From NCBI GenBank assembly GCA_037501455.1, contig CM074856.1:20543001-20607000 (forward strand): a stretch of 64,000 nucleotides of DNA. The letters run 5' to 3'. The position numbers and the translations under genes were made by a program. Origin of the DNA: Lantana camara. Its lineage: Eukaryota; Streptophyta; Magnoliopsida; Lamiales; Verbenaceae. Numbering within the stretch: the first letter of the stretch is position 1; every line of letters begins with the position of its first letter. Positions 21,660-33,800 of this stretch are shown here, piece by piece. The notes under the pieces were generated by a model. It was given only the letters and a program-made list of their open reading frames with translations. It was not told the origin of the DNA and did no database searches.

Positions 21660-21944
21660 TTTTTCTTTATTGTCCGCGTAAGGACACAACTAAACCCATC
21701 CTTTTTTCGATTCGACAACGATGCAATGAGCCGATTTCTTCTCTGGGGTAATCCCAAGAAAATGCCCCCCCCTCCCCGGTTGATGGACTACGTTGTAATT
21801 AGACTTAAATGCAGGATAGTCAGATGTAAATCACCTTTTTCTTTATTGTCCGCGTAAGGACACAACTAAACCCATCCTTTTTTCGATTCGACAACAATGC
21901 AATGAGCCGATTTCTTCTCTGGGGTAATCCCAAGAAAATGCCCC
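21605..21944. repeat. 176-bp direct tandem duplication with a C-rich junction
   Basis: Positions 21605-21768 and 21781-21944 are the same apart from one substitution (ACGATGC against ACAATGC). The joint is CCCCCCCCTCCCCGG at 21765-21779, whereas the second copy continues naturally with CCCCTATTTGCC. This pattern could be an unmerged contig overlap as easily as a real duplication. Confidence 0.85.
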
Positions 21945-22047
21945 TATTTGCCACCAATAGTAGAGTGGAGGCAATCCAACTTTTTATCTGCCTTTCCTTA
22001 TTCAAGCCATGTCAAGCAGGTCGATAATTTGGGCCTGGGCATGAGGG

Positions 22048-22205
22048 GATGTGTAAACTTATCCCACATATAATAATTACTAGATCATGTATTACCACCT
22101 TATAAGGTTTGGACAACACTCACTTCATTAGCTAACATTTGAGGCATTTTGGGTGAGTTACACTAAGGTCATACTTATTATCTAACACTGACACTTTCCG
22201 ACTAT
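22048..22205. repeat. LTR-like direct repeat, copy 2
   Basis: Partner of 21060-21190. It lies immediately beyond the polyprotein end of the copia relic on the side where that element's 3' LTR should be. On the minus strand it could begin TGTTAGATAATAAGTATGA, a plausible copia LTR start. Confidence 0.5.
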
Positions 22206-22411
22206 CAAAATACATAGAACTTGAACTATTAATAACTTTGGCTAACTCTTCACATTCAAGATAAATTCTAGAAAATATAGGTTAACTTTCAACATCCTTG
22301 CTAAATTTGTAATTATGCTTATGTTTCTCCAATTTGTCAAAGCTAACAGCTTTGGTGAGAATATCAATCGGTTGCTCACTTGTGCCAATGAACTTGATGT
22401 TAATTTCTTCT

Positions 22412-23007
22412 TGTTGGAATTTTGATATATCTACTTATCAAAATTCAATAAATATTGAATGAAAAAATTAAGATTAAAGTTAATAATTAATAAAGATACA
22501 CTTATATATAATATATGCAATGTTTTTCAAAAGACACGACCTTTGGAATTAATAGTTGTGATGACTGGTTGTCACTTTATCCGAAGATATGTCTAGTAAC
22601 ATTGTGTTGTTTCAGTAATAACCGAAAAGGTATCTTATTATTTATGAACTAGAAATGAAAAGGTAATCACGGTTTTGAAGAGGTACATCTTTATCTATCA
22701 ATAGACCCCACCATTATGCATTTCATTCATTCAATTCCTTCCAATATACATGCAATTACATACTAGTGCATATTCTAGCATCTAAGTTATAAGAGAGTTT
22801 GAAACACTTAGAGTTTTTTGTTCTTATAATTTGTACTGCTACTATTACAAGAAGTGGTTATTGTATCTTGGGATGCGATTGTTGTTAATCTGTAAGGACT
22901 TGAGCGGACCAATTTCGTCTTAAGAAAAGAGAGTTAAACTCTCATCTTGACCTTTGCAATTACCATAGTAAAATCATGCCTTTGTTAGCTCAAAATATCC
23001 AACAGTA
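22412..23007. mobile_element. Solo LTR inside the copia relic
   Basis: A 596-bp insertion flanked by CTTCT at 22407-22411 and 23008-23012. It starts TGTTGGA and carries TCCAACA near its end, a short inverted repeat usual for LTRs, but three bases (GTA) follow before the duplication. Removing it and one CTTCT reconnects the reading frame of the RNase H end of the host relic exactly. No internal region or second LTR is present. Confidence 0.75.
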
Positions 23008-23151
23008 CTTCTTTCTAACCAAATCTCTTATGAAATGATAACGTAGTATTATGTGCTTAAAACAAGCATGAAACACCGAATTTTTAGTCAACAAGATAGC
23101 AAACTTATTGTCACAAAAAATTGGAGTAGCCTTCTTACTTTAGTTTCAGAT

Positions 23152-23902
23152 TTTTTTTTTTTATTTTTTTTTTGGAAACAGGGTCCCCTCACGCAGGAGG
23201 GCAGAATCAGGGGACATTACAATCATCCTGAACAAGATCGATCAAAAAGACGGGTAAGACAGAGCCACCCTCGCAGGCCGGAGCCGCATGACGAGCTAAT
23301 GAATGGGCCACGACATTGGCCACACGACGAACAAACAAAAACTTACAAGAGTTAAACAAAGTGGCACCTGATCTAATATCATGAATGATGTTGCCAACGG
23401 GGGAACAGTCCTCAACAAACCCACTGATCTTGGTAATTAAATTAAGGCAGTCACTCTCCACCTCGATACGGGACGAATTATGAGCAACAACAAAGTTCAA
23501 GGCTCGCACTACAGCAAGTGCTTCAATAGCTTCCGGCTCAAGTTGACTGTCAAAACGGTCGTAGAGCCAACCCAAGCAGACACCAAGATGGTTACGAGCA
23601 ATAACCCCAATACCCACTTCACCTTTTTCCACAAAAAGAGTGCCATCCACATTAATTTTGATAGTCTCAGCAGCCGGGGGAGACCAAGAAGGAACCCGAG
23701 AGTCAACCACAGGAGAGGGGGGGAGCTGGGAAGTCGTAAGGAGAGGGACGATCGCTCAAAGAAAGAGCAAAGTCAACAAGCTCAGCCAGACCCAAGAAAC
23801 AGCCATCCGTTCTCTTCTTATTTCTAAACCACCACAAGCTCCACAAAATCAAAGCAAACTCAAAGCCATCCGTTCTCTTCTTATTTCTCTTCTTATTTCT
23901 AA
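23152..23902 (-). mobile_element. 5'-truncated LINE with poly(A) and target duplication
   Basis: The insertion is flanked by 15-bp near-identical sequences, ACTTTAGTTTCAGAT at 23137-23151 and ACTTTAGTTTCAAAT at 23903-23917. On the minus strand it ends in an A-rich tail (23151-23171). This is the signature of target-primed reverse transcription. Length is about 750 bp, so most of ORF2 is missing. Near its 5' end CCATCCGTTCTCTTCTTATT is repeated twice. Confidence 0.85.
23207..23710 (-). pseudogene. RNase H domain (RVT_3 type) from LINE ORF2 C-terminus
   Basis: An uninterrupted 167-residue frame. PPAAETIKINVDGTLFVEKG opens the RNase H fold with the first catalytic Asp. Then come IGVIARNHLG, LEPEAIEALAV with the catalytic Glu, and VESDCLNLI with the next Asp. 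VRRVANVVAHSLARHA is the closing N-x-x-A-H segment. The pattern is that of the plant LINE-encoded RNase H (PF13456 family), which removes the RNA strand of RNA-DNA hybrids. It is intact here but is only the tail of a truncated insertion and has no promoter of its own, so expression is unlikely. The first Met is an internal residue of the original ORF2. Confidence 0.85.
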
Positions 23903-25099
23903 ACTTTAGTTTCAAATCTCAAAGCAATCTTATTAACCATACCACCTCACAAGGAGCTTTTGTGGTTGTTATATATTCAGCTTCAGATAATAATAAAGAT
24001 ACGGTTCTTTGTTTTCTTAAACTCCACGAGATTATAGTTGAACTAAAACAAAAAAATGTAACCTGACGGTTATCTATTGAACCAACCTAGTCATTATCTG
24101 TATAGCCAATCAATTTACTATCATTCTCTTTTTCCATATAAAATCCCTTGCCTTTTGGTTCCTTCAAGGTTACGTAGAATTCTCCGTGCTGCATGCATAA
24201 TGATTTTTCCTAGGATCGCTCATAAACATCGACAAAACACTTACCTAATATGCAATATTTGACCTTGTATGAGTAAGATAGATAAGAGACCCACCAAAAT
24301 TCTAAACCGAGTAGCATCTGTCTTATCATAATCACAAATTATTACAACTTTTCATTCAAGGCCACAGGTGTTGCAATTGGTTTGCAACGAGCACATATGA
24401 AACCTTTTAAGAAAATCTTCAAGGTACTTTTCTTGTGAAAGAAAAATCTAACACTTGCTTTGCTTAACTTTAATTCCTAAAAAATATTTCATTGTCCCCA
24501 AATCTGTCATATCAAAGGCCACTATCATTTTCTTTCTTAGAGTCTCTAACTTGTTTCTTGAATACAAAAGATGGTTCTTTCGAACTTTTTGAAATCGCAG
24601 TGACAAAAATATACATCTACTTTACTATTTCATGCATGAGGTGCCTGCTTTAATTTGTACAAGGCCTTTCGAAGTCGACAACTTTTTTCTTCTTTTTCTT
24701 TACCACAAAACTTTAAGGTTGCTCAACATAAACTTTCTCCTCCAATTCTCTCTTCATAAAAGTTGATTTTACATCTAATTGAAAAACATCCAACTCAAAA
24801 TGAGCTGCAATTGCAAGAACAACCCTTATTGTTTCTATTCAAGCAACCGACACTTTCATTAAAATCAACTTTGGGCTGTTGCGAATACCCTTTGGCTACC
24901 AATCATGTTTTATGCTTCTGCACTCAACCATCTCCACTGTATTTAATTTTGTAAATCCACTTTAAACCAGTAACTTCCTCGTTTTGTTTTTTTCAATGAC
25001 ATTGATTTCTTCTTTGGTTGCTTTAGCTCAAGTCCACTCTTTTTTAGCCTCTTGAAAGTATTGAGTCTCACAAAAAATTAATACAATATCACAAAAGTT

Positions 25100-25609
25100 G
25101 TAAATATCTTACAAAGTTCGCGTTTTTCTTACTGGACTTTTTGTACTTTTTCGCCTTTGGATGCGAGTGTGACAAACACGTGGTATTTTTGTATTAGAGT
25201 GTTTAGTGTTAATGATAGGCAACGGGAGTGCCTGTATGATTTTAGAAAGAAAAAAAAGTACAAAAATCGTAAAAGAAGAAAAAATAAAGAGACACAATAA
25301 GGCCGAGAGTTCTAAAGCGATTGCAAGAGAAATGGTCTCCCTATAAGACTTAAAAAGAAAGCAATACCTAGGAGTTACGGATTGTTCCCGGATCTACAAG
25401 CACATTAGCACGAGAATCGAAAAGAAAGTGAACATTAATTGTATTAAAAATGAAAAATACAATACATATCGAAAAATTAAAGACTGAAAATTAGAGTGTA
25501 GTTTTGGATTTGTTTGGGGTGGTAAAAACGAAAAATAATTATATTAGACGTCCACTAGTCTTGCTCTCTAAGGAACGCCAAAAATCCTAACCCTATTTGT
25601 AATTTCTGT
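25100..25609. other. AT-rich stretch without recognised features
   Basis: Short low-complexity frames only. No gene, RNA or repeat is supported. It separates the copia relic from the minisatellite region. Confidence 0.6.
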
Positions 25610-27130
25610 AGCCCATTTTGGACCCGTTTCACTCGTTTTTAACCAATTTGACCTATTCTGAACCCGTGTGATCCATTCTGGATTTCTTTGGCCCATTTTT
25701 TTTACCCATTTCACATATTTTGACCGTTTTATCTATTTTTCGATCTATTCGACCTCTTTTGAACCTTTTCCAATAGTTTGGCACCTGTTTCACTCATCTT
25801 TAGACATGTTCTATCTACTTTGAACCCGTTTAACCCATTTTAAACCATTTTTGCTCAATATTTAAGGCTTTTTTTTTACCCTTTTCATATGTTTTACCTA
25901 TTTTTGACTTGTATTGGATTTGTTTGGCCTGCTTTGGACCCATTTTGGACCAGTTCGACCCATTTGAACCTGTTCTCAACTCCATTCACACATTTCGGAT
26001 GCATTTCACTAGTTTCTAGCCCTATTCAACCTATTTTGAACCCCGTTTGGCTTACTTTGGATCCATTTTATTCGTAATTCCACCTGATCAATCTATTTTA
26101 AACACATTTGACCCATATTCAATTGATTTTGACCCATCTCAGACTCATTTGACCGATTTTAAATGGATTGAACGGATCCAAAATTGATCAAACAAATTCA
26201 AAATGAATTAAATGAATTCAAAATGTGTTGAAAAAGTTAAAAACGGGTAAAAAAACGTTGAACAAGTCGAAAATAGGTTAAATGGAAAGAAAATGGGTCA
26301 AATATGTTCAAAGTATGTCGAAAAGGCCGAAAATGAGTCTAAAACTGGTCAAACAAGTCTAACATAGGTCAAAAATGAAACAAATGGGTAAAAATAGATT
26401 AAAAACAAGTCAAAAAAATATTGAACGAGCTAAAAATGGATCACATGGGTCATAAATGGATCCAAAATAGATCAAACGGGCTGAAAATAGGACGAATATG
26501 TCAAAATCAGGTGAAACAAGTCAAAAAAAGATCAAACGGGCTAAAAACATATCCAAAATTGGTTAAACGGGTTAAAAAAATGTCCAAAATTAGATATATG
26601 AGTTCAAAATGAGTTCAAAATTGGTCAAAATTAGGTCAAATGGGTTGAAATAGAAATAAGTTGAAAATTGGTCAAACATTTAAAAAATGACTTCAAATAT
26701 GTTAAATGGATCAAAAATTGATCAAACATGACAAAATTAGGTCAAACAGATCAAAAATAAATCTAACAATTTGAAAATAGGTCCAAAATTGATCAAACAG
26801 GTTGAAAACTAATCGAAATATATCAAATGAGTTGAAAACTGATAAAATTTTGGTTAAACATGTCAAAACCCGGTCAAACGGATCAAAAATAGATCAAACT
26901 GGTTGAAAAAAGGTCTAAAATTGGTCAAACGAGGTAAAAATGAGCCCAAAATATATCAAATGAGTTGAAAATGGATCAAAAATTAGTCAAATTTATTAAA
27001 ATCAAACCAAACGGATCGAAAATAGATTAAACGAGTTCAAAACAAATCCAAATTTGATTGAACAGGTAAATAACTCCAATTATATCAAATCGATCGAAAA
27101 CAGATACGGATTGATCAAATTAGTAAAAAA
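25610..27130. repeat. Degenerate GACCC/GGGTC minisatellite that flips strand
   Basis: From about 25610 to 26165 the plus strand is a run of diverged units like TTTTGACCCATTTTGAACC, roughly every 10-20 bases. From about 26165 to 27130 it becomes the reverse complement (AAATGGGTCAAA, AACGGGTT, GGTCAAACGG). The array is therefore a long, loose inverted repeat around 26165. The unit contains TTGACC or TTGACT, the core of the WRKY-factor W-box, in opposite orientations on the two sides. No coding frame longer than about 60 residues is present. Confidence 0.85.
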
Positions 27131-27528
27131 TGGTTTAAACGAGACACTTTGAAAATTCAGATATAAAATTAATTATGGGTAATTTAAAAATCCAACCCAT
27201 TAGTATGAATTTAATTTGAATAGAAGCCCATTGAATTTGAATATAATGAATGTGAGTTTGAATGTGGATAAAAATTATCAGATAAAATTTGGATTTGAAT
27301 TAACCTACCAATCATCAGGCCGAACTGACGAGTTTCAAAGTGGAGGAAATGAGAACACAAGCATATAAATTACTAATAGGTTTAGTAATTAATTAAAAAA
27401 TTTGTATTTAAATTTTACGGCATACAATCAGTGTTCATAAAGAAATTGATTTTTGATTTCACCCGACTCAATTTGACTCAAACCCGTAAAGATATAATAG
27501 AAAAAAAGAAAACTAGCATAGAGGCATA
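27131..27528. other. AT-rich flank of TE2
   Basis: No gene or repeat is recognised apart from a loose TTTGAAT motif repeated near 27200-27300. TE2 begins at 27534 after the duplication AATAT. Confidence 0.6.
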
Positions 27529-27876
27529 AATATTGATCGAGCCAAATCTCCGCTTGCTGTTCGACCGAAAAATCGTGCTACGATCACTCTACTTGTTGAT
27601 AGGGGAATCACCGCCTGACTGCTCAGAATCTACACGAGGCCAACTCGGGGAAGGTGGGGGGTGAGACCCGGGTTGGCACTCCGACGCTCAAGTCAGGATC
27701 GAGTGATGTGAGTCGAATGATTGAGCGGTAAAAGGGGTAGGTGAGAAAACTTACCGTGCAATAAATGCGGGGTTATATATATACGGTGAAGAGAGAGAAG
27801 TAATCGTCTCGACGTGTAGGTGCGGGGAGCTGACAGGTACCCCACTATTGCCTTGCATTTAATGCGTGGTCGGTCA

Positions 27877-28995
27877 TGCTGGGAGGCGGGCCCACAACAG
27901 TAGCAGTCCGGGACCATATTTTAAAATTTTATTATAATACAAGTATTAAAATATTTTTAAAACATTTTAATACAAAGCGGAAGACTTAGCCGGATCTACT
28001 CAAGTATATACATGCAATTGATAATAAATTTTAAATCACTTAAGCAGATAAATATCTAACATGTAATTAACACTTAAGAGCACATAACTTATCATGCTTA
28101 AAATAAAATAACTGTAAAATATTACCGTACTGCAAACATGGCTATCTAACGGCATTTTTCCAGCTCCTTGCCCACTCGTGAGACCGGCAGAGCTTCCCCA
28201 CAATATCCCCGACTCAACCCTCGGAGTGTGGGCTCCGCGAGTATTTCCCTAAATACTCAAGAAAATATTTTCTAGAAAAAATCATTTTTCTAGACTAGAA
28301 AATTCCCTAATTTTCTAATAATTAAGTGGATTATATATTAATTATATAACCACCTAATTATATATTAATTAATCCTTTAATCAAGGATTAATTAAATGGA
28401 GAGAAGAAAGCTCTCCTTCAACCGAAAAGGCTGGAAAAAATTTGAATGAGAAATGAATTATGGGATCAGCTATTTATAGCCAAATTTACAGGGGTATTTT
28501 GGTCATTTTAGACATAAAATGAAGGGCAAAACGGACATTTTGCACAACCGCGTACAAACCGTGTCTACTCCGGCCAATCAAATTGCACCACGTTGTAGAA
28601 CTCTCCGCCGCGGATCCAACGCCACCAACCACGCGCTGACACGTGTCTCCACGCGCCGGCACGCGCCGCCGGAACGGTGCCAGGTGGTTGGCGCGTGTTC
28701 ACACACGCTGAGGCTACCAGATTTTGACACGTGGCCGGGTCGGTCCGAACCGGACCCGACCCGGCCGACCCTATCCGCGACCCTACCCTTTTGACCCGGC
28801 TTTGACCCGACCCGATGGCCCGTTGACCCGCCCGGTCAACAATCAATCTGGGCCATCCCTTTTGCTGACGCGGCGCGATCTGCGCCGTCCACTTGGCGCG
28901 CCACGCGGCGCCCTGTGTCAGCGCCAACTGGGTCCCGCCTGCTGACGTGGCATGCCACGTGTACTGCCACGTCAGCTGCCACGTCATCACCGAAT

Positions 28996-29030
<35 letters not shown>

Positions 29031-30129
29031 CGATGAAAATTTTATTTTCTCCAAAATAAAATTCCGGGCATTTCCAACTCTTTGGAACTTTAATTTATTT
29101 TCTTAAAATAAATTCCTTGGCTATTTTCAAACACTTTGAAAAATTCATTTCTCTTTCTCCTTTTATTATTTTCTCTTTGGGCTTTCAATTGGGGCTTGCA
29201 GGGGGACCTGCAGGACTAATTAATTTTAGCTCCAAACGGATTAATATATTGTCATCTCATGACAATAATTAATTACCGTTTAACAATATTTAATTCCACT
29301 AAATAAATATTGTTGCACTCTAAAATTAATTAAATTATTCACGAATTTCTCGATCTAGAATAATTTCGCATTTTACTCCTCCGTGTAGATATCCATGAAA
29401 AATAAATTGCAACTACTATCATTTATTTTTCATCTCTAATTTGAAATTTATTGATTCGCCTTAAGTTCAAATTCTCTGTATGTGAAACACATTCATCATA
29501 CAACTTCGGTGACGTCATCACGCGAAGTGCTTTGGCCAAAGTCTTAATTCGAACTTTTACAAATCTATTTCAAGGACATCTCTTACCTTCCAGCAAGGCC
29601 ACAGATTCCTCGATCAATATAACTCTTTAGCACATTTCATGTAACCACCGAACATACAAAGTATTTTGGCCACCCGTTACCGAGACCTCACTTCGAGTAT
29701 GTTACAGTGACTAACACTACATGCCTAAAGCCGAAATATTATCAGGATTAAGAGTACAATGCTTCCTGAGATTTTATTTATTTTAGATAGCAGTATAAAA
29801 TAAATAATCTCAGTGGTCCAGTTCGATGTTTCCAATCCTATTGAAAATCATCAACGTGTTATAATTGGAATCACCATTCCCTATGACGAAAGACTAATCA
29901 TCTTATATAACCACGTTATAGTCTTGATAAGAACATATTCTTATCTTACCGACTAGAACTTTAATAACACGTGATTTCGGTATTCAAAGTCTTTTCCTAC
30001 GAAACACATTTCATATAAGAATACCATCACACGTTATTAATTATTAATATGTGTGAAATACTCACAACTCGCTGTAAATTCAGTTTTATTAATTCAATAA
30101 ATTGAATTTTCAGGGCACTATTCCCAACA
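27877..30129 (-). repeat. TE3 3' LTR (left), 2253 bp
   Basis: Contains a GC-rich block at about 28560-28990 with many CACGTG, GACACGTG and CCACGTCA motifs (ABRE/G-box type) and GACCCG repeats, followed by a 33-base T run (28998-29030). The rest is AT-rich. Open frames across the GC block on both strands are compositional. Confidence 0.93.
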
Positions 30130-30259
30130 ATCTCCCACTTGCCCTAAATTCAATTTGGTTGTACATCTAAGTCTTATTCCTTTCACATGAGTGTCAAAAC
30201 TCGTTTTGCACTTTTTCGCGCCAATACTTTAGTGAAGGAATCTATTAGACGTTTCTCTG

Positions 30260-30870
30260 AGCCAACAATTAGGAAATCATGAAACTAATACATCTAACTG
30301 GCTGCTTCTCAAGCTGCCATGTATTTGACTTCCATGACGGTGTAAGCAATACTAGTCTGCTTAACATTCTCCAATTAACGGTTGCTCTTTCTAGAGTATA
30401 CTCGTATTCTAATGTCAAACATCTAGAATACAAATCAGATTGTAAGTCTGAATCTCTATACTCTATTGAAATGAGCTCACCACTGTGGTAGACAAGCATA
30501 TAATCTCAAGTCCTTCTCAAGTACTCCAATATATGCTTTCACTACTACCCAGTGTTAGATTCTAGGGTTTGACTAATATCTGCTAACTTAGACCTATTTA
30601 TATAATAGACATCTGGCCCTGTACATAATATGACATACATAAAGCTTCCGCTGCGGAACTCTAATCATGTCTTCTATCTCTTCAGTTGTCTTAGAACACT
30701 GATCTCGAGATAGATAAATTCCACATTTAAAAGGTAATGAACCTTCCTTGGAATTTGTCATATTATACCTTGCCAGCATCTTATCCATATATGTTTCTTG
30801 TGATGAACCAATCTCCTTATTCCTATGATCACGACAAAAGTCTGATCCTTGGAATAACATTGGTCTCACA
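30260..30870 (-). pseudogene. TE3 pol relic: RT end and RNase H
   Basis: The minus-strand frame 30869-30594 gives SSQETYMDKMLARYNMTNSK and DQCSKTTEEIEDMIRVP, the conserved end of copia RT. The frame 30499-30269 gives LVYHSGELISIEYRDSDLQS and further weak RNase H similarity (TVNWR, then KSNTWQLEKQPV in place of the usual serine-rich block). No gag, protease or integrase with usable motifs is seen between 30870 and 33800. These enzymes would copy and integrate the element; this copy must have depended on another element. Confidence 0.8.
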
Positions 30871-33800
30871 TAGGTCTTTTCTTGTCAAAATGATTTGACG
30901 TCCGAATTTTGACCATTGACAAAATTCTTGCATCATTCCCAATGAGCAGAATATTAATTACGTACAAAGTGAAAGTGTTACAACGCTATCATGATGTCAT
31001 TTGTACACTTCATGGTTCATCAGGCAATTATACAAATCCAAAGAATCTAAATTGCCTTATAATTCTGATGCTCCATAATCTAGACGCTTGCTTAAGATCA
31101 TAAACCGATCTATTAAGCTCGCATCATATACACCTGATTTCTGGCTGTGAAGCCTTCAGGTTGTACCATGTATCTCTTTTTCTTGAAATTGCCCATTCAA
31201 GAACATAGTCTTTACATCCATTTATCTAATCTCATAATCGATAATGAGATAAAATGGAGAGGATAATGGACTTAAGCATTTCTATAGGCGAGAAGACCTC
31301 ATAAATGATTTCTTCTTTCTGGGTAAAATCCCTTGCCATAAGTTTGCTCTAAAGTCTCTACTTTTGTTCATTTCTCCTTTTATCGTCTTGTAGAACCCAA
31401 TTGCATCTAATGGGTTTAATGCCTTCCGACGCCTCTACAAGGTTCGAGACTTTGTTAGAATACAGATATTCTAACTTAGATTCCATGGATATTGACCAGA
31501 CGGTCAGCGTCTATATCATCCACAGCTTCATTATACGTGACAGGATCAGATACGTTAGATTCAACCACTTGGGTTAATCTTAAGTATCTTGTCAGGTATC
31601 CTGACAATCCTCCCACTACAATGATGCTCTCGTGTACATGTCTCTACATCACATGTTGTATTTGGTACATCACATGTATCCAATACATTTTCAATTATCA
31701 CGGGTTTATGGAAATCAGTATCTAATACTGTTATTTCTTTTAACACTACTTTGCTTCTACCCTTTGCGGTTATCTATGTAATTATCTTTGAAATATTCAC
31801 AAACATCTTTTGTGATTTCTCAAATTACAAAATATACCACCTCTTGTTCTTCTTAGGATAACCTTAGAACAAGTAAACCTTTGTTCTTTATTCTAATTTG
31901 TCAGGATCCATCCTTAACTCGTGGACCAGGCTATTTTAAATCCGAAGATAAAAGATACAGGGTTTTCACCCTAGCTACAGATCCATCAGTGTTTTAGGAA
32001 CTGACTTAGATAGAACTAGGTTTGTCGTTTTGTGTGCAAGACCCCAAAACGAAATTCATAGGGTAGCATGACTCTTCATGAATCTTACCATCATTATCAG
32101 AGTTCTATTTCTCTTTTCTGCAATACATCTTTGCTAAGACGTATCTCATATATATAGTTGAGATCCAATCTTATTTGAGAAATTCTGTTTAACTCTGAAC
32201 TTAGATACTTATCACTACTTCGACCTAATCGAAGTGCCTTGATATGTTTTCTAATTTGATTCTTTGACTTCAGTCTTATATTCTTTGAACTTTTCAACAT
32301 ATACAGACTTAAGTCTCATCAAATAAACATATATGTATCTAGAGTAATCGTTCAAACGAATGATGAAATATCCAAAACTTCCTCTTGCTTGAATAATCAT
32401 AGGATCACATATCCGTATGAACTGACACAAGCAACTTCATGGCTTAAATACCTTTTGTCTCAAAAAGGTTTCTTGGTCATTTTAACCTTCTAAATAGGAT
32501 TCGCAGATTGATACTATTTTCAAGTTAATAGGACTCAACAATCAGTCTTTGGATCCTATTCAGATTCAATTGACCAATAGATAGGTGCCACTTAGAAGTT
32601 TTTCTTCTTAGATGGTAAGTCAAGCTTCTTAATGTTAAACTTGAATTAGGGTTTTTATTGATGTATAAAAGACCATCTTTTATTGTGCCAGAGCAAATAA
32701 ACCTTTTATTTTGCTTAACGGTAAACTTTTGTTCAAAACAAACAGTTAAACTATTAGTTATCAAATAACTCACAGAAATTAAATTTCTGTTTATATGGCA
32801 CGTATAATATTAAAAACCCTATTGCCAAAATACGACTTTATAGTCCTTAATACAATTACACTTGTATTATCCCCGAGCAGTAGTTGTGTGTTAGCCGTTT
32901 TTCAAACTTCCTGGTTAGTTTGAATCTTCGCAATGACTTGCAAATATGATTAGTTGATCTCAAGTTCACACACCAGGAGTCCGGTGAATTTCAACTAAAC
33001 ATATTTTCAACGAGTAAGATATCTTCATATCTCATCTAAACGGTATAACAAACAGACATACTAAGTATTTTGGATAATTTCTTTTTCCAATACCCGTTAC
33101 CACCGAAATAGAAACACTTTTCCATTTTCGGCTTTTGACTTTCTATTTCTGAACCTTAGATTAGGAACTTTTCCTTTTTCTTTCTTCCGCTAACTGGCTT
33201 TTTAGGCCGTGGATATTGATGTCTGATTAAAGAGAACTTTTTCCCTTAGTCTATATCACCCTTTCTGCCATATTGAGGTCGTTCATTGGTTTTAAAAAAA
33301 ATTTATTTAAAATAATCTTGAACATTCAAACGACTTAGGCAGAGAGTATAGGATCGTATCCTATCTGTTAAGATTGTCTCTTTAAGCACATAGACCTTCA
33401 ATCTCGTTCAGATTAGTTATCATATTCATAATATGATTCTGAGCTAGTGATCCTTCAAACATCTTTGACTAACAACCTTTTTCGTGGCTCGTACCTTCGT
33501 ACGATTCTGTCTTTTAAACATGTTCTTATCAGTGGACATCTCATGCGTCTGATGCTCAAGAACTTTTAAGACAGATATCAGGATATAAGACTAGCCAGAT
33601 CATCACACTTGATCCATTTAGAATAAGCGTCTTTCTAATCCTGACTGGTTGTAGTTTCCGAAATTCTCGGATAAGGTTCAGTGAGTACGTAAACTTTCGT
33701 GTCTCAATACGATGTCAAGATTCATTACTTAGTCAGCGTAGTTGAACCCTTACTAGCCTATTTCCTTATAGACATACAGTTTGGAGTGGGCTAAGAGAGA

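Larger units (their letters stand above)
22220..25090 (-). pseudogene. Ty1/copia pol relic (RT and RNase H), twice interrupted
   Basis: From 25090 leftwards, minus-strand frames give the copia RT start (EEINVIEKNKTRKLL, VVLAIAAHFELDVFQLD, VYVEQP). Next is a degraded middle near 24250-24760, then RNase H: GYTDND with TAG replacing Trp at about 24090, and SEAEYITTTKAPCEVVWLIRLL. After the LINE insertion comes ATPIFCDNKFAILLTKN, and after the solo LTR the terminal FIGTSEQPIDILTKAV. Stops and frameshifts are common. RT and RNase H would convert element RNA into DNA; this copy is dead. It hosts a solo LTR (22412-23007) and a LINE fragment (23152-23902), so it is older than both. Confidence 0.88.

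Noticed and set aside
23207..23710. Host RNase H-like gene
   Set aside because: The flanking target duplications and poly(A) tail show the frame is the tail of a LINE insertion.
28565..28990. 141-residue minus-strand frame, repeated at 35724-36149
   Set aside because: It runs through the GC-rich block of the TE3 LTR, where few stop codons are expected. It is low in complexity, and an LTR is not expected to code.
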